Assembly (NCBI RefSeq): GCF_025998535.1
Contig: NZ_AP024233.1
Location: forward strand, 1,214,217-1,278,216
Reading direction: 5' to 3'
From: Desulfolithobacter dissulfuricans
GTDB taxonomy: Bacteria; Desulfobacterota; Desulfobulbia; Desulfobulbales; Desulfobulbaceae
DNA length: 64,000 nt
Shown: one piece after another, positions 45,984 through 55,815 of the stretch
Layout: each line of letters begins with the position of its first letter
How positions within the stretch are numbered: position 1 is the stretch's first letter
Translations under genes and position numbers: made by a program
Notes under the pieces: model-generated
Told to the model about the DNA's origin: nothing
Databases searched by the model: none
What the model saw: only the letters and a program-made list of their open reading frames with translations

Positions 45984-47345
45984 ATGCAGGAAAAAACGAT
46001 TCTGCTTGTTGATGATGACGCGGCTCATCGTACCATGCTCAAGGTAAATCTCATGGGAGCCGGCTATCGCTTACTTGAAGTCGACGATGGGGATCAGGTC
46101 CTGCCTCTACTGATGGACCAGGAGGTGGATCTGATTCTGCTGGACCTGAAAATGCAGCGAATGGATGGCCTGGAAACCCTGGCACTGCTCAGGGAAAAGG
46201 GACGCATGGAGCCGGTTATTGTTATCACGGCATTTTCTTCGGTGGAAAGTGCTGTGGCGGCTATGAAACAGGGCGCAGTCGATTATGTGACCAAGCCTGT
46301 TGATATCGAGGCGCTGAATCTGGCAGTGGAAAAAGCGCTCAATATCGAGGCGCTTAGAGAAGAGAACGCACAGCTCAGGGAACGGCTTGGAGAAAAGTTT
46401 GACTTTGGCAATATTATCGGCCGCAGCAGTGGTATGCAGAGGGTGTTTGAGACCCTCTCGTTGGTGGCTCCCAGCGATGCAACAGTACTCATCACCGGAG
46501 AATCGGGAACCGGTAAGGAGTTGATTGCCGGGGCCCTGCATCACAACAGTCTGCGTAAAGACGGTCCCTTTATCAAGGTCAACTGCGCGGCGCTGCATGA
46601 AAATCTGCTGGAAAGTGAGTTGTTCGGCCATGAACGGGGTGCCTTTACCGGTGCGGAGCGGCAGCGTAAGGGCCGCTTTGAACAGGCCCACCGCGGCACG
46701 TTGTTTCTTGATGAAATCGGCGATATGTCGTTGCAGACCCAGGCCAAGATACTCAGGGTTATTCAGGAAGGAGAGTTTGAACGCCTCGGCTCCAGCCAGT
46801 CTGTAAACGTGGATGTCCGTCTTGTCGCGGCAACCCACAAGAATCTTCAGCAGATGGTGGAAGAGGGCAGTTTCCGCCAGGATCTCTTTTTTCGTCTCTC
46901 CGTGGTACCCATCGAGTTACCACCTCTCAGAGAGCGGCCAGAGGACGTTCCGGCCCTGGCTGATTATTTCCTGAAGAAATATGCGGCAAAAAACCGGAAA
47001 GACATCAGGGGATTTCACCCGCAGGCCTTGATGCTCCTTGGACGATACGACTGGCCTGGCAATATCAGGGAGCTGGAAAACACTGTGGAACGCGCAGTGA
47101 TCCTCTGTCTTGGAGAACAGATAACTCCCCGGGAACTGCCGCCTCACCTGCTGCCGGTTGACATGGAGCCGCATCTGGAGAAGAGCGGCAGGCAGGGTTT
47201 TACCCTGCGTGACATGGAGCGTGAGGCAATTCGAACCATACTGGCCCAGACAGGGGGTAACCGATCGAAAACAGCTCGAATTCTCGGAATTGCCCGGCAG
47301 ACCCTGCTCAACAAGATCAAGGAGTACGGTCTGGACGAACACTAA
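45984..47345 (+). CDS. ZraR-like sigma-54-dependent response regulator
   Basis: 453 aa: receiver (about 5-118, LILLDLKMQRMDGLETL around the Asp), AAA+ domain (about 140-375, GESGTGKEL Walker A and canonical GAFTGA loop) and a C-terminal Fis-type helix-turn-helix (NRSKTARILGIARQTLLNKI). The start at 45984 follows AGGTGAT; the longer frame to 45876 only translates the structured repeat. It should be phosphorylated by the adjacent ZraS-like kinase, and the sigma-54 promoter of the Cu/Ag ATPase is the nearest plausible target. Confidence 0.9.
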   Translation: MQEKTILLVDDDAAHRTMLKVNLMGAGYRLLEVDDGDQVLPLLMDQEVDLILLDLKMQRMDGLETLALLREKGRMEPVIVITAFSSVESAVAAMKQGAVDYVTKPVDIEALNLAVEKALNIEALREENAQLRERLGEKFDFGNIIGRSSGMQRVFETLSLVAPSDATVLITGESGTGKELIAGALHHNSLRKDGPFIKVNCAALHENLLESELFGHERGAFTGAERQRKGRFEQAHRGTLFLDEIGDMSLQTQAKILRVIQEGEFERLGSSQSVNVDVRLVAATHKNLQQMVEEGSFRQDLFFRLSVVPIELPPLRERPEDVPALADYFLKKYAAKNRKDIRGFHPQALMLLGRYDWPGNIRELENTVERAVILCLGEQITPRELPPHLLPVDMEPHLEKSGRQGFTLRDMEREAIRTILAQTGGNRSKTARILGIARQTLLNKIKEYGLDEH

Positions 47346-47395
47346 ATAGTCTTGTCCTTTTTTCTTATTTCTGGCATATGTGGGTGCTATAGATC

Positions 47396-47590
47396 AGTCT
47401 GGTGCCGTCGGCGGTGGTTGTCGACGGAGAATAGGGAATACGGTGTGAATCCGTAACGCTCAGGGCCGGCGCTGTAAACGGGGACTCTGCCTGCATGATG
47501 CCACTGTTCACCTCTGGTGGATGGGAAGGCGCAGGCAGGGGCTTGATCCGTAAGTCAGAAGACCTGCCAGATTGAACCGAATAACGGATA
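47396..47590 (+). promoter_or_regulatory. Cobalamin (B12) riboswitch
   Basis: Contains the consensus elements in order: a GGTGCC start, GAATAGGGAATACGGTG, TGAATCCGTAACGCT, GCTGTAAACGGGGAC, GCCACTG, GGGAAGGCGCAGGCAGGGGC and the B12 box AAGTCAGAAGACCTGCC (47552-47568). It lies about 90 nt before the ThiC-family gene. B12 would shut off expression. This regulation is expected for cobalamin lower-ligand synthesis but not for thiamine synthesis. Confidence 0.9.
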
Positions 47591-47681
47591 CTGCTGTCCT
47601 GTAGATCCGCGTCATGGCGAGTGCTGTGGCGCGGATTTTTTTTTGCCGGCCGGGACAGCCTCAGGAGGAAAGAAAAAGAAC

Positions 47682-49016
47682 ATGAAAACCCAATTGGAAC
47701 TGGCCCGCGAGGGTGTCATCACAGCACAGATGGAGCAGGTAGCCCGGGATGAGGGCAAGGATGCCGAGCTGATCAGGGAGCTTGTCGCCCTGGGAGAAAT
47801 CGTTATTCCGGTCAACCATAATCGGCCGAATCAGAAGGTGGTCGGTATTGGCACCGGGCTGCGGACCAAAGTCAATGCCTCCATCGGCACGTCGTCGGAC
47901 ATCAAGGATATCGAGCTGGAAAAAAGAAAGGCGCGGATCGCCGAAGAAGAACAGGCCGATACTCTGATGGAACTTTCCACCGGTGGTGACCTGGATCTGG
48001 TGCGGCGCGAGGTGCTGGCCACCGTCAACCTGCCGGTGGGCAATGTGCCGTTGTACCAGGCCTTTTCCGAGGCCAGCCGCAAGTACCATAACCCCAACAA
48101 GCTCGATCCCGAGTATCTTTTCGAGCTCATTGAGCGGCAGCTGGAGGATGGAATCTCGTTCATGGCCATTCACTGCGGGATCAACCGCTATTCCATCGAG
48201 CGGCTGCGACGCCAGGGCTATCGCTATGGCGGCCTGGTCTCCAAAGGTGGTACCTTCATGGTGTCCTGGATGGAATACCATGACCGGGAAAATCCCCTCT
48301 ATGAGCAGTTTGACCGGGTCTGCGAGCTGATGAAGAAATATGACGCCGTCCTGTCGCTGGGTAACGGTATCCGGGCCGGGGCCATCCATGACAGTCACGA
48401 CCGGGCCCAGATGGCGGAGATGATCACCAACTGCGAACTGGCCGAGATAGGTCGGGAGATGGGATGCCAGATGATGGTGGAAGGCCCGGGCCATGTGCCG
48501 CTCGATGAAATCGAGGGCAATATCATGCTGGAAAAGAGGATGAGCGGCAACGCTCCCTATTATGTGCTGGGGCCGCTGCCAGCCGATTCCGGGGCCGGCT
48601 ATGACCATATTACCGCCGCCATCGGCGCGGCTAATTCAGCTCGTTACGGGGCGGATTTGATCTGCTACATCACCCCGGCGGAACATCTTGCCCTGCCCAA
48701 CGAACAGGACGTGCGCGAAGGTATCAGGGCCACCCGGCTGGCGGCCAGGATCGGCGACATCGCTCGTGATCCATCCATGCGGGAACGAGAGAAACAGGTG
48801 GCCATTGCCCGGCGCGATACCCGGTGGGAAAAGCAGATGGAACTGCTGATGTTTCCTGAGGAGGCCCGCAGGATTCGCAGGGACCGCACCCCGGAAAACC
48901 AGCGCACCTGCACCATGTGCGGCGATTTCTGCGCCATGGAGCGGGGAATCTCCCTCTTTGCCCGCGATATACGCGGTGATAAGCGGGGCTGTAGCGGTTG
49001 TTCCGGGAAAAAGTAG
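47682..49016 (+). CDS. bzaF: ThiC-family radical SAM enzyme, probable BzaF (5-hydroxybenzimidazole synthase)
   Basis: 444 aa. ThiC-fold enzyme with GLRTKVNASIGTS near the N-terminus, GNGIRAGAIHDSHDRAQ, EGPGHVPLDEI, the late YITPAEHLALP and the C-terminal 4Fe-4S site CTMCGDFC. ThiC converts aminoimidazole ribotide into the thiamine pyrimidine; the paralogue BzaF turns the same substrate into 5-hydroxybenzimidazole, the B12 lower-ligand precursor in anaerobes. The riboswitch upstream is of the cobalamin class, not TPP, so BzaF is preferred. The family is sure; the choice between paralogues is an inference from regulation. AGGAGG lies 13 nt before the start. Confidence 0.82.
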   Translation: MKTQLELAREGVITAQMEQVARDEGKDAELIRELVALGEIVIPVNHNRPNQKVVGIGTGLRTKVNASIGTSSDIKDIELEKRKARIAEEEQADTLMELSTGGDLDLVRREVLATVNLPVGNVPLYQAFSEASRKYHNPNKLDPEYLFELIERQLEDGISFMAIHCGINRYSIERLRRQGYRYGGLVSKGGTFMVSWMEYHDRENPLYEQFDRVCELMKKYDAVLSLGNGIRAGAIHDSHDRAQMAEMITNCELAEIGREMGCQMMVEGPGHVPLDEIEGNIMLEKRMSGNAPYYVLGPLPADSGAGYDHITAAIGAANSARYGADLICYITPAEHLALPNEQDVREGIRATRLAARIGDIARDPSMREREKQVAIARRDTRWEKQMELLMFPEEARRIRRDRTPENQRTCTMCGDFCAMERGISLFARDIRGDKRGCSGCSGKK

Positions 49017-49060
49017 GCGCCAGCCGACCTGGCGGGACGAAAAAAGAGGCTGAAAAGAGA

Positions 49061-49098
49061 AAGCCTGTCCAGCCAGGGCATTCAGGCCGGACAGGCTT
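49061..49098 (-). terminator. Hairpin between convergent bzaF and chemoreceptor genes
   Basis: A 10-bp perfect stem AAGCCTGTCC / GGACAGGCTT with an 18-nt loop. On the minus strand it is followed by a T-rich stretch, so it terminates the chemoreceptor transcript and may serve both directions. Confidence 0.65.
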
Positions 49099-49128
49099 GT
49101 GTCAGCAAGAGCCAGGGGGGCAGCCCTG

Positions 49129-51369
49129 TCAGCGGGTGCGGAACAGGACCAGCAGTTTCTTGAGTTCATCGGCCATCCTGGCCAGCTCCTCGGCATTCTG
49201 GCTTACGCCGGTGCTGAGCGAGGTGATCTCTCCGGCCACCTGGCTGACTTCGGCGATCTCCCGGGCAATGTCACCGGACACCGCCGAGCTCTGGGCAACA
49301 TTTTCATTGACCTCGGAGATTCCCTGGGCCGCCTGCTGAACATTCTCCGCTATCTCCGTGGTGCTGGCAGTCTGTTCATCCACTGCGGTGGCAATGGTGG
49401 CCACGATTTCGTTCACCCTGGCGATGACCTCGGTGATCCGCTTGATCTCGCTCACCGTCAGGTTGGTGGAGCCCTGAATGGCTTCAATTTTGGTCTTGAT
49501 TTCCCTGGTGGCGTCGGCTGTCTGATTGGCCAGTTCCTTGATCTCATTGGCAACCACCGCAAAGCCCTTGCCGGCCTCTCCGGCCCGGGCCGCCTCGATG
49601 GTGGCATTGAGGGCCAGCAGGTTGGTCTGCTCGGAGATCTCGGTGATTACCTCGGTGACCTTACTGATTTCCCCGGCTGCCTGCCCCAGGGCGTCGACCT
49701 TCTCAGACGAGCTTGAAGCAAGGGTCACGGCCTCCAGGGCCACATCCCGAGCCTCCGAGGTGTTCGTGGCAATCCTCTGGACCGTGGTCGAGAGCTCTCC
49801 CACGGCTGCGGCGACAATGTTGACATTGGTGGCCGCTTCTTCGCATGCTGCGGCCACGGAATTCATGTTGGAGCTCATTTCTTCGGTCGCTGCTGCTACA
49901 TTGTTCGCCTTTTCCGATGATTGATCGGCTCCCCGGGACATGGCACCGGATGATTCAGAGAGTTCGGCCGCCGAAGCCTGCAGAACTCCGGTGCTGTTTC
50001 CCACTTTTTTGAAGACCGTGTTGAGTTTTTCCACCATCTGGTTGAGCGAATCGATCAGTTGACCGATTTCGTCCCGGCCTTTGCTGGCAAGAGTGGTGGT
50101 GAAGTCACCTTCGCCCACACGCCCGGCAAAGGTGACCGCCTCGCGGATGGTGGCGACAATTGAGCGAACAGTAAGGAATATGAACAGCATGCTGCCCATG
50201 GTCACTAACGTGGCGATCCCCAGCACCGAGACTTGCAGCCGGTGGTTGCTTTGCTGGATCATCTCCCGTTTTTCAAGCTGTTTCGCATGGGAGATGGCAA
50301 CGATTTTCCTGACATCTTCCTCCACCCGATGGGCCTTTTCCCGCATGGCGTCGTTGATTCTGGTGATCTTCTGGTCGTTTTCGTACAGCGCCAGCAGGGC
50401 ATCGCGGTACGTGTCGGTTTTGTCCACAATACGCTCCAGGTACTGTTCATCGACCAGGCCGTTATCAAAGGCCTCGGACAGCATCTCCAGGGCATCCAGG
50501 GTCGCCTGGAGATCCTGGGGGTCTCGCCGAAGCAGGTACTGTTTTTCATGCAGGCTGATGTTGAGTACCAGGGATCTGGCTCCCTGGACATAGATGGAGT
50601 TCAGGGCCCGTTCGATACGCACCGCATATTCGACCACCGCGTCATAGGCAGCAGTGTCACCATCCATGAACCGGATCAGGGCCTCCTTGTACCCGGCCAG
50701 GTCGTTGAAGATCTCTTTCTGGGTCGACTCCTCAAAAGTTCCGGAACTGACTATGTCCTCCAGGAGTTCCAGCGCAGTCAGCAGTTTGTTCCGGATTCGG
50801 TCCGAGCTGGTACGGATATATTCCTTTTCCAGTTTTCTGGTTTTGAGCAGGGTAAGATAGAGCTCATCCACCTCATGGAGTTTGACAAAATCCCGCAGCT
50901 CCCGGGCGGCCTGCTCCAGGTGGCCACGAAGGCCGGAGCTTGAGTCAAGGCCGATCACCTGGCTTATCCGGACCAGCTCCTTGAAATTGTTCAGGTAGCT
51001 GTCGGTATCAACGATGATGGAATCGGCCATCCGGGCAATCTCTTCATTTTTCCCCTGGGCCAGGGTACGAATGTCACTGGTCTCTTTCTTGAGATCGGCC
51101 ACGTTCTTTTCCAGCCTGTCACGGTATTCCAGCTTTTTTCTCAGGAGAAAGTCCTTTTCGTTTCTCCTCGACTGGAGCATGGCGATGTTGACGTTTTTTG
51201 CGTGCTCGACAATGGCCGCATCGTTGTCGAGCAGGTTGGAAAAGTTCTCTACCGTTTTTTTGTTGCTGTAGAAGCTGAGCAGGAGAAAGGAGATGAAAAT
51301 GAGAAGCAGTCCATTGAAAAGAATGCCAAATTTGATGGAGAGACTGATATTTTTCCAGAAAGACAACAT
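49129..51369 (-). CDS. Methyl-accepting chemotaxis protein
   Basis: 746-aa chemoreceptor. An N-terminal membrane segment (about 10-32) precedes a long helical periplasmic sensor region (about 35-385, HBM-like rather than Cache). A second membrane segment (about 390-410) leads to HAMP and the cytoplasmic signalling coiled coil with tip [20 protein letters not shown]. The C-terminal end lacks an obvious CheR-binding pentapeptide. The start at 51369 follows AGGAAA; the extra 52 residues to 51525 are unlikely. It is convergent with the ThiC-family gene. The ligand is unknown. Confidence 0.92.
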   Translation of the reverse strand: MLSFWKNISLSIKFGILFNGLLLIFISFLLLSFYSNKKTVENFSNLLDNDAAIVEHAKNVNIAMLQSRRNEKDFLLRKKLEYRDRLEKNVADLKKETSDIRTLAQGKNEEIARMADSIIVDTDSYLNNFKELVRISQVIGLDSSSGLRGHLEQAARELRDFVKLHEVDELYLTLLKTRKLEKEYIRTSSDRIRNKLLTALELLEDIVSSGTFEESTQKEIFNDLAGYKEALIRFMDGDTAAYDAVVEYAVRIERALNSIYVQGARSLVLNISLHEKQYLLRRDPQDLQATLDALEMLSEAFDNGLVDEQYLERIVDKTDTYRDALLALYENDQKITRINDAMREKAHRVEEDVRKIVAISHAKQLEKREMIQQSNHRLQVSVLGIATLVTMGSMLFIFLTVRSIVATIREAVTFAGRVGEGDFTTTLASKGRDEIGQLIDSLNQMVEKLNTVFKKVGNSTGVLQASAAELSESSGAMSRGADQSSEKANNVAAATEEMSSNMNSVAAACEEAATNVNIVAAAVGELSTTVQRIATNTSEARDVALEAVTLASSSSEKVDALGQAAGEISKVTEVITEISEQTNLLALNATIEAARAGEAGKGFAVVANEIKELANQTADATREIKTKIEAIQGSTNLTVSEIKRITEVIARVNEIVATIATAVDEQTASTTEIAENVQQAAQGISEVNENVAQSSAVSGDIAREIAEVSQVAGEITSLSTGVSQNAEELARMADELKKLLVLFRTR

Positions 51370-51726
51370 GGGGTTTCCTCGTGTGCGGACAGCCTGGCTG
51401 TGATGTCGTTGGTTACAGGTTAATTGGATATTATATGGTTCAAGTAAGCTGCCTTCTCTGTAACGATTGGGCTCCAGTGTGTTTGTGGTGTTGAAAATTT
51501 TAGGTGGATAACCTTGGTGAGTCAAATGGTTTTTTAATATTTATAGCCAGGCAGAGAATATCTTCTGGCTCTGGGAATGGGCAAAAAATGATAACAGATA
51601 ACGTTCCTAATAATTGGAAATTGAAGGTTTTATGTTTTGTCGGGGAGTTGGCCTGGCCTGTAAGGTTCGCAAGGCCGGTTGTTACCACTATGTGGCGGCA
51701 TGGTTCTGGAAACGGGAGAAGAGTTG
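51370..51726. other. 357-bp divergent gap
   Basis: Between the chemoreceptor and the small CxC protein. On the minus strand TATAAT near 51432-51437 may be the -10 of the chemoreceptor promoter, without a good -35. No gene or repeat was recognised. Confidence 0.35.
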
Positions 51727-51882
51727 ATGGATGAGCTGATATGTTTTTGCTTCGGCTACAGTGAAGAGGATATCCGCAGGGATGTGCGGGAACATGGTCG
51801 GTCCATGGTCCTGGAACACATCATGGCTGAAAAGAGGAAAGGGGGGTGTCGCTGCCGGGAAACCAATCCCTCCGGGCGCTGA
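51727..51882 (+). CDS. Small CxC...CxC (2Fe-2S/zinc-binding-like) protein
   Basis: 51 aa: MDELICFCFGYSEEDIRRDV, then VLEHIMAEKRKGGCRC and ending NPSGR. Two CxC pairs placed as in BFD-like and CopZ N-terminal (2Fe-2S) domains suggest a small metal- or cluster-binding protein. Short proteins of this pattern are common in sulfate-reducing Desulfobacterota. GGGAGAAGAG precedes the ATG at 51727. It stands alone. Confidence 0.7.
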   Translation: MDELICFCFGYSEEDIRRDVREHGRSMVLEHIMAEKRKGGCRCRETNPSGR

Positions 51883-52185
51883 TGTCTGTCTGCGGTCCGC
51901 CAGGTGGTGGACAACGAGTTACAGGGTGGATGAAGAGAAAAGTGAAGCTGCTGACTGTCTTTCTGGAGGGGAAAGGAGAAAAGCAGTGCCTGGATGACGA
52001 CAGGGAGACGCGCCGGCACCGACCGGGTTGCCGGCGCCGTATCTATCAGGCCGTTGAAAAACTACTGCGCTCGATGATACTGCGTCAAAATTCGGCTCAA
52101 AGTGCTCATGTACTCCATGTACACTGCGCTTTTCGCCTCATTTTTCCTTGTCTCATCTTCGCTCGCTACGTTTTTTAACAGCCTG
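51883..52185. other. 303-bp gap containing two hairpins and a MITE-like element
   Basis: After about 125 bp without a recognised feature comes a GC-rich hairpin GCGCCGGCA-N10-TGCCGGCGC (52010-52037), which may end the small CxC transcript. The palindromic element at 52047-52185 follows and is listed separately. Reading frames running through it are not accepted as genes. Confidence 0.45.
52047..52185. repeat. MITE-like palindromic element abutting sdhB
   Basis: 139 bp with imperfect terminal inverted repeats (CAGGCCGTTGAAAAAC and CAGGCTGTTAAAAAAC when both are read inwards). The interior includes matching CGCTCG/GCTCGC ends and an inner pair AAATTCGGCTCAAAGTG...CGCTTTTCGCC. The right end stops exactly at the sdhB stop codon. 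It looks like a non-autonomous element of the kind scattered through Desulfobacterota genomes. Confidence 0.65.
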
Positions 52186-52950
52186 CTATTCGTCCGCGGT
52201 GAAGGCGGCGCGCAGGTATTCGCGGTTGAGCCTGGCGACGTTGCGTATCGAGATGCCCTTGGGGCAGACGTTTTCACATTCGCGCTCATTACCGCAGTTG
52301 CCGAAACCTTCCCGGTCCATGGCCTCAACCATGGCGAGAGCCCGCCGTTTGCGTTCAGGCTGACCCTGTGGCAGCAGGGCCAGCTGGGAGATCTTGGCCG
52401 AGACAAAAAGCATGGCCGCCGCATTGGGACAGGCGGCGACACAGGCTCCGCAGCCGATGCAGGCGGCAGCGTCCATGGCCTGCTCGGCCTTGTTCTGGGC
52501 CACCGGCAGGTTGTTGGCATCCTGGGGTGAGCCGGTGTTGACCGAGACAAAACCGCCGGCCTGGATGATCCGGTCAAAGGCGGACCGATCCACCACCAGG
52601 TCCTTGATCAGCGGAAAAGCCCCGGCCCGGAAAGGCTCGATGATAATGGTCTGGCCGTCCTGGAAATGACGCATGTGCAGCTGACAGAGAGTGGTCTCCT
52701 TTTCCGGACCATGGGCAATCCCGTTGACCACTGCCCCGCACATGCCGCAGATTCCCTCGCGGCAGTCATGGTCAAAGGCCACCGGTTCTTTCCCTTCCAG
52801 GGTCAACTGATCATTGAGCACATCGAGCATTTCCAGAAAGGACATATCCGTGGAAATGTTTTGCAGCTGATATGTTTCCAGTGCGCCTGGCTGCTCTGGC
52901 CCGGACTGACGCCAGACCTTGACCGTGAGATTGATTTTTTTTGCTGCCAT
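52186..52950 (-). CDS. sdhB: Succinate dehydrogenase/fumarate reductase iron-sulfur subunit
   Basis: 254 aa with the three-cluster pattern: 2Fe-2S ligands in [10 protein letters not shown] and a later Cys, then [15 protein letters not shown] and CENVCPKGI for the 4Fe-4S and 3Fe-4S clusters. It transfers electrons between the flavoprotein and the membrane cytochrome b. It is the last gene of sdhC-A-B, 18 bp after sdhA. Confidence 0.95.
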   Translation of the reverse strand: MAAKKINLTVKVWRQSGPEQPGALETYQLQNISTDMSFLEMLDVLNDQLTLEGKEPVAFDHDCREGICGMCGAVVNGIAHGPEKETTLCQLHMRHFQDGQTIIIEPFRAGAFPLIKDLVVDRSAFDRIIQAGGFVSVNTGSPQDANNLPVAQNKAEQAMDAAACIGCGACVAACPNAAAMLFVSAKISQLALLPQGQPERKRRALAMVEAMDREGFGNCGNERECENVCPKGISIRNVARLNREYLRAAFTADE

Positions 52951-52968
52951 GATGGATAGTTCGGTTTG

Positions 52969-54897
52969 TTATTTGTAGCTGCGCTGCGAGGGTGTCACGT
53001 TTTCGAAGTGCAGCGGTTCCTTGTGCAGGACAGGCCGCTTTTCGTCGCCCCGGTACTCCCAGACTGCGACATGGGAGAAATGTTCATCATCCCGCTTGGC
53101 CTCGTGCTCTTCGGTCTGGCTCTCCTCGCGCAGGTGGCAGCCGCAGGATTCCTCCCGGGCCAGGGCATCCAGGACCATGACTTCGGCAAACTCGAGAAAA
53201 TCCGCTACTCGGCCGGCCCGTTCCAGGGACTGGTTGAGTTCCTGTCCGCTGCCTGGTACCAGAACGTTCTCCCAGAATTCTTCCCGGATTTCGGGGATCA
53301 GTTCCAGGGCCCGGGTCAATCCTTCCCTGTTGCGGGCCATGCCGCAGTAGTCCCAGAGAACCTTGCCGAGCCTGCGGTGGTAATAGTCCACGGGCTGGAG
53401 CCCCGGGCGATTGGTACTGTGGTTTTTCAGGAGCGCCTGGATACGTTCCCGGACCGCGGCCTCGGCCGTATCGTATTCCGGACGGTCACTGTCCACAGAG
53501 TACATGCCCATCTGGCCGAAGTAGTTGCCGATGGTGTAGGGCAGGACAAAATATCCGTCCGCCAGCCCCTGCATGAGAGCAGAGGCGCCCAGTCGGTTGG
53601 CTCCGTGATCGGAGAAATTGGCCTCGCCGAGGACAAAGAGCCCCGGGATCGTGGACTGGAGTTCGTAATCCACCCACAGGCCGCCCATGGTGTAGTGGAC
53701 CGCCGGATAGATCATCATCGGTTCCTTGCTGGGATCCCGGTCGGTGATCTTCTGGTACATGTGAAAAAGGTTGCCGTACTTCTTCAGGATCAACTCCAGA
53801 CCGTCACGTTCGATGGCGTCGCGGAAATCGAGATAGACGGCCAGGCCGGTTTCACCCACGCCCCGGCCCTCGTCACAGACCTCCTTGGCATTGCGGGAGG
53901 CTACGTCCCGCGGCACCAGATTGCCGAAACTGGGGTACTTACGCTCGAGATAGTAGTCCCGCTCGTCTTCGGGGATATCGTTCGGGTTTCTCGTGTCGCC
54001 GGGCTTTTTCGGAACCCAGACTCGACCATCATTACGCAGGCTTTCGCTCATCAGGGTGAGCTTGGACTGGTAGTCCCCGTGGACCGGGATACAGGTCGGG
54101 TGGATCTGGACAAAACAGGGGTTGGCAAAACCGGCCCCCTTCTTGTAGGCCCGCCAGGAGGCAGTCACGTTGGAGGCCATGGCGTTGGTGGAGAGGAAAA
54201 ACACGTTGCCGTATCCGCCGGTGGCCAGCACCACGGCGTGGGCTGAGTACCGCTCCAGTTCGCCGGTGATCATGTTACGGCAGATGATGCCCCTGGCATG
54301 GCCATCCACCACCACCAGATCCATCATTTCCCGGCGGGGATAGATGGTGACCTTGCCCAGTTTCACCTGGCGCATCATGGCCGAGTAGGCCCCGAGCAGC
54401 AACTGCTGCCCTGTCTGGCCCCGGGCATAGAAGGTCCGCGATACCTGGGCCCCGCCAAAGGAACGGTTGGCCAGCATGCCGCCATACTCCCTGGCAAAGG
54501 GAATACCCTGGGCCACGCACTGGTCGATGATGTTGTTGGAAACCTGGGCCAGCCGGTAGACATTGCTCTCCCGGGCCCGGAAGTCACCGCCCTTGATGGT
54601 GTCATAGAACAGGCGGAAAATGGAGTCACCGTCATTCTGATAATTCTTGGCCGCGTTGATCCCGCCCTGGGCCGCAATGGAGTGGGCCCGTCGGGGACTG
54701 TCCTGGAGACAGAAGGATTTCACGTTGTAGCCGAGTTCTGCCAGCGAGGCGGCTGCCGAGGCACCCGCCAGGCCGGTGCCCACCACAATGACATCGTATT
54801 TGCGTTTGTTGGCCGGGTTGACCAGTTTGTACTCAAACCGGGCCCGGTCCCATTTCTCGGCCAGTGGTCCTGAGGGGATTTTCGCGTCAAGCTGCAT
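52969..54897 (-). CDS. sdhA: Succinate dehydrogenase/fumarate reductase flavoprotein subunit
   Basis: 642 aa, the length of type-B SdhA/FrdA. FAD site [19 protein letters not shown] near residue 38, the FAD-attachment segment [17 protein letters not shown] (His), and active-site regions HPTCIPVHG and [10 protein letters not shown] with catalytic Arg/His residues. It catalyses succinate/fumarate interconversion. In anaerobic Desulfobacterota one enzyme of this type can work in either direction, so naming it Sdh or Frd is arbitrary. It links to the malic enzyme and dicarboxylate uptake genes of this window. Confidence 0.95.
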   Translation of the reverse strand: MQLDAKIPSGPLAEKWDRARFEYKLVNPANKRKYDVIVVGTGLAGASAAASLAELGYNVKSFCLQDSPRRAHSIAAQGGINAAKNYQNDGDSIFRLFYDTIKGGDFRARESNVYRLAQVSNNIIDQCVAQGIPFAREYGGMLANRSFGGAQVSRTFYARGQTGQQLLLGAYSAMMRQVKLGKVTIYPRREMMDLVVVDGHARGIICRNMITGELERYSAHAVVLATGGYGNVFFLSTNAMASNVTASWRAYKKGAGFANPCFVQIHPTCIPVHGDYQSKLTLMSESLRNDGRVWVPKKPGDTRNPNDIPEDERDYYLERKYPSFGNLVPRDVASRNAKEVCDEGRGVGETGLAVYLDFRDAIERDGLELILKKYGNLFHMYQKITDRDPSKEPMMIYPAVHYTMGGLWVDYELQSTIPGLFVLGEANFSDHGANRLGASALMQGLADGYFVLPYTIGNYFGQMGMYSVDSDRPEYDTAEAAVRERIQALLKNHSTNRPGLQPVDYYHRRLGKVLWDYCGMARNREGLTRALELIPEIREEFWENVLVPGSGQELNQSLERAGRVADFLEFAEVMVLDALAREESCGCHLREESQTEEHEAKRDDEHFSHVAVWEYRGDEKRPVLHKEPLHFENVTPSQRSYK

Positions 54898-54969
54898 GGT
54901 TACTCGTCCGATGGGCGTCCGTGATTGGCTGGTATAAAAACAGCAAAAAAACAGGAAACAGTGGTATAT

Positions 54970-55632
54970 TTACGCAAGTTGGCCAAGCCAGTTACTGTTG
55001 CTGATGAGCAGCAGGACAATAACGAAAAAGATGGAGACTATGAATCCACATCCGATCCAGGCGCTGACACGGATCAACCGGTCGTAACGGGGATGGTTGA
55101 GTCCGATGCTCTGGAACATGGACCAGAAGCCGTGACTGATATGCAGGGCCAGGGCCAGCAGCCCCAGACCGTAGAGCACGGTGTAGGCGGGGTTGGCCAG
55201 GATGGTGGAAACTATGTCGGCAATGGTTCTGCTGTGGTGGTCGGTGAAATGGACATTTTGCAGGTGCATCCAGATAAAGCCCAGGATCACCAGACCGGTA
55301 TAGGGCATTGTCCGCGAACCCAGGGTCCGGCCGCCGGCGGAGTGCTGTACGACGTAGCGGCTTGATCGGGCTTTGATGTTTTCCAGGGCCAGGGCCAGTC
55401 CGGTTACCACGTGGAGGGAGAAGACGGCCAGCAGGGTGATTTCAAAAACAGAGACCAGCGGGCCCAGGGCATGCAGGTGCTCGGCATAGGAGAGAAAGGC
55501 GTCCCGTCCCCAGAAGATGGAACTGTTGCCGGCAGCGTGGACGAGCAGAAACCCGCCGAGCAGCAGGCCGGTTGAGGCCATGATGTATTTTTTGCCAACA
55601 GAGGTGCTGCAAAAAGAAGTAAACCACGACAT
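54970..55632 (-). CDS. sdhC: Succinate dehydrogenase/fumarate reductase cytochrome b subunit (type B, di-haem)
   Basis: 220-aa membrane protein with five helices, the single-chain cytochrome b558 form used by type-B complexes. Conserved haem-ligand His residues occur in GGFLLVHAAGN, YAEHLHALGP, LHVVTGLALAL and LALHISHGFWSMFQ. The start at 55632 places the first helix correctly; the frame extends to 55704 without support. It is the first gene of the operon, 72 bp before sdhA. It exchanges electrons with menaquinone. Confidence 0.92.
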   Translation of the reverse strand: MSWFTSFCSTSVGKKYIMASTGLLLGGFLLVHAAGNSSIFWGRDAFLSYAEHLHALGPLVSVFEITLLAVFSLHVVTGLALALENIKARSSRYVVQHSAGGRTLGSRTMPYTGLVILGFIWMHLQNVHFTDHHSRTIADIVSTILANPAYTVLYGLGLLALALHISHGFWSMFQSIGLNHPRYDRLIRVSAWIGCGFIVSIFFVIVLLLISNSNWLGQLA

Positions 55633-55815
55633 AGACTGCTTTTCCCAATGGATGGTTGTATGAAAATCGCTCCCGGGCACAACGCCGTCGGGAAGGATTT
55701 TCATGGTCGAAGTCTTAGCGTATCTCGTTGCGGCCGAACCGTTTCGCTCTTCGGTACGGCCCTGCCGGGTACCTGGATTTTGCCTGCAATGTATATAAGA
55801 ACAGGTGAGATGACA

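Noticed and set aside
47396-47590. TPP riboswitch before the ThiC-family gene
   Set aside because: No THI-box sequence (CTGAGA...ACCTGATCTGG-like) is present; the conserved elements are those of the cobalamin class.
51846-52178. A 110-codon plus-strand frame between the small CxC protein and sdhB
   Set aside because: Its second half translates the palindromic element and the first half shows no recognisable domain or good start.
52062-52577. A 171-codon minus-strand frame overlapping sdhB and the palindromic element
   Set aside because: Part of it translates the MITE-like element and the rest is out of frame with sdhB.
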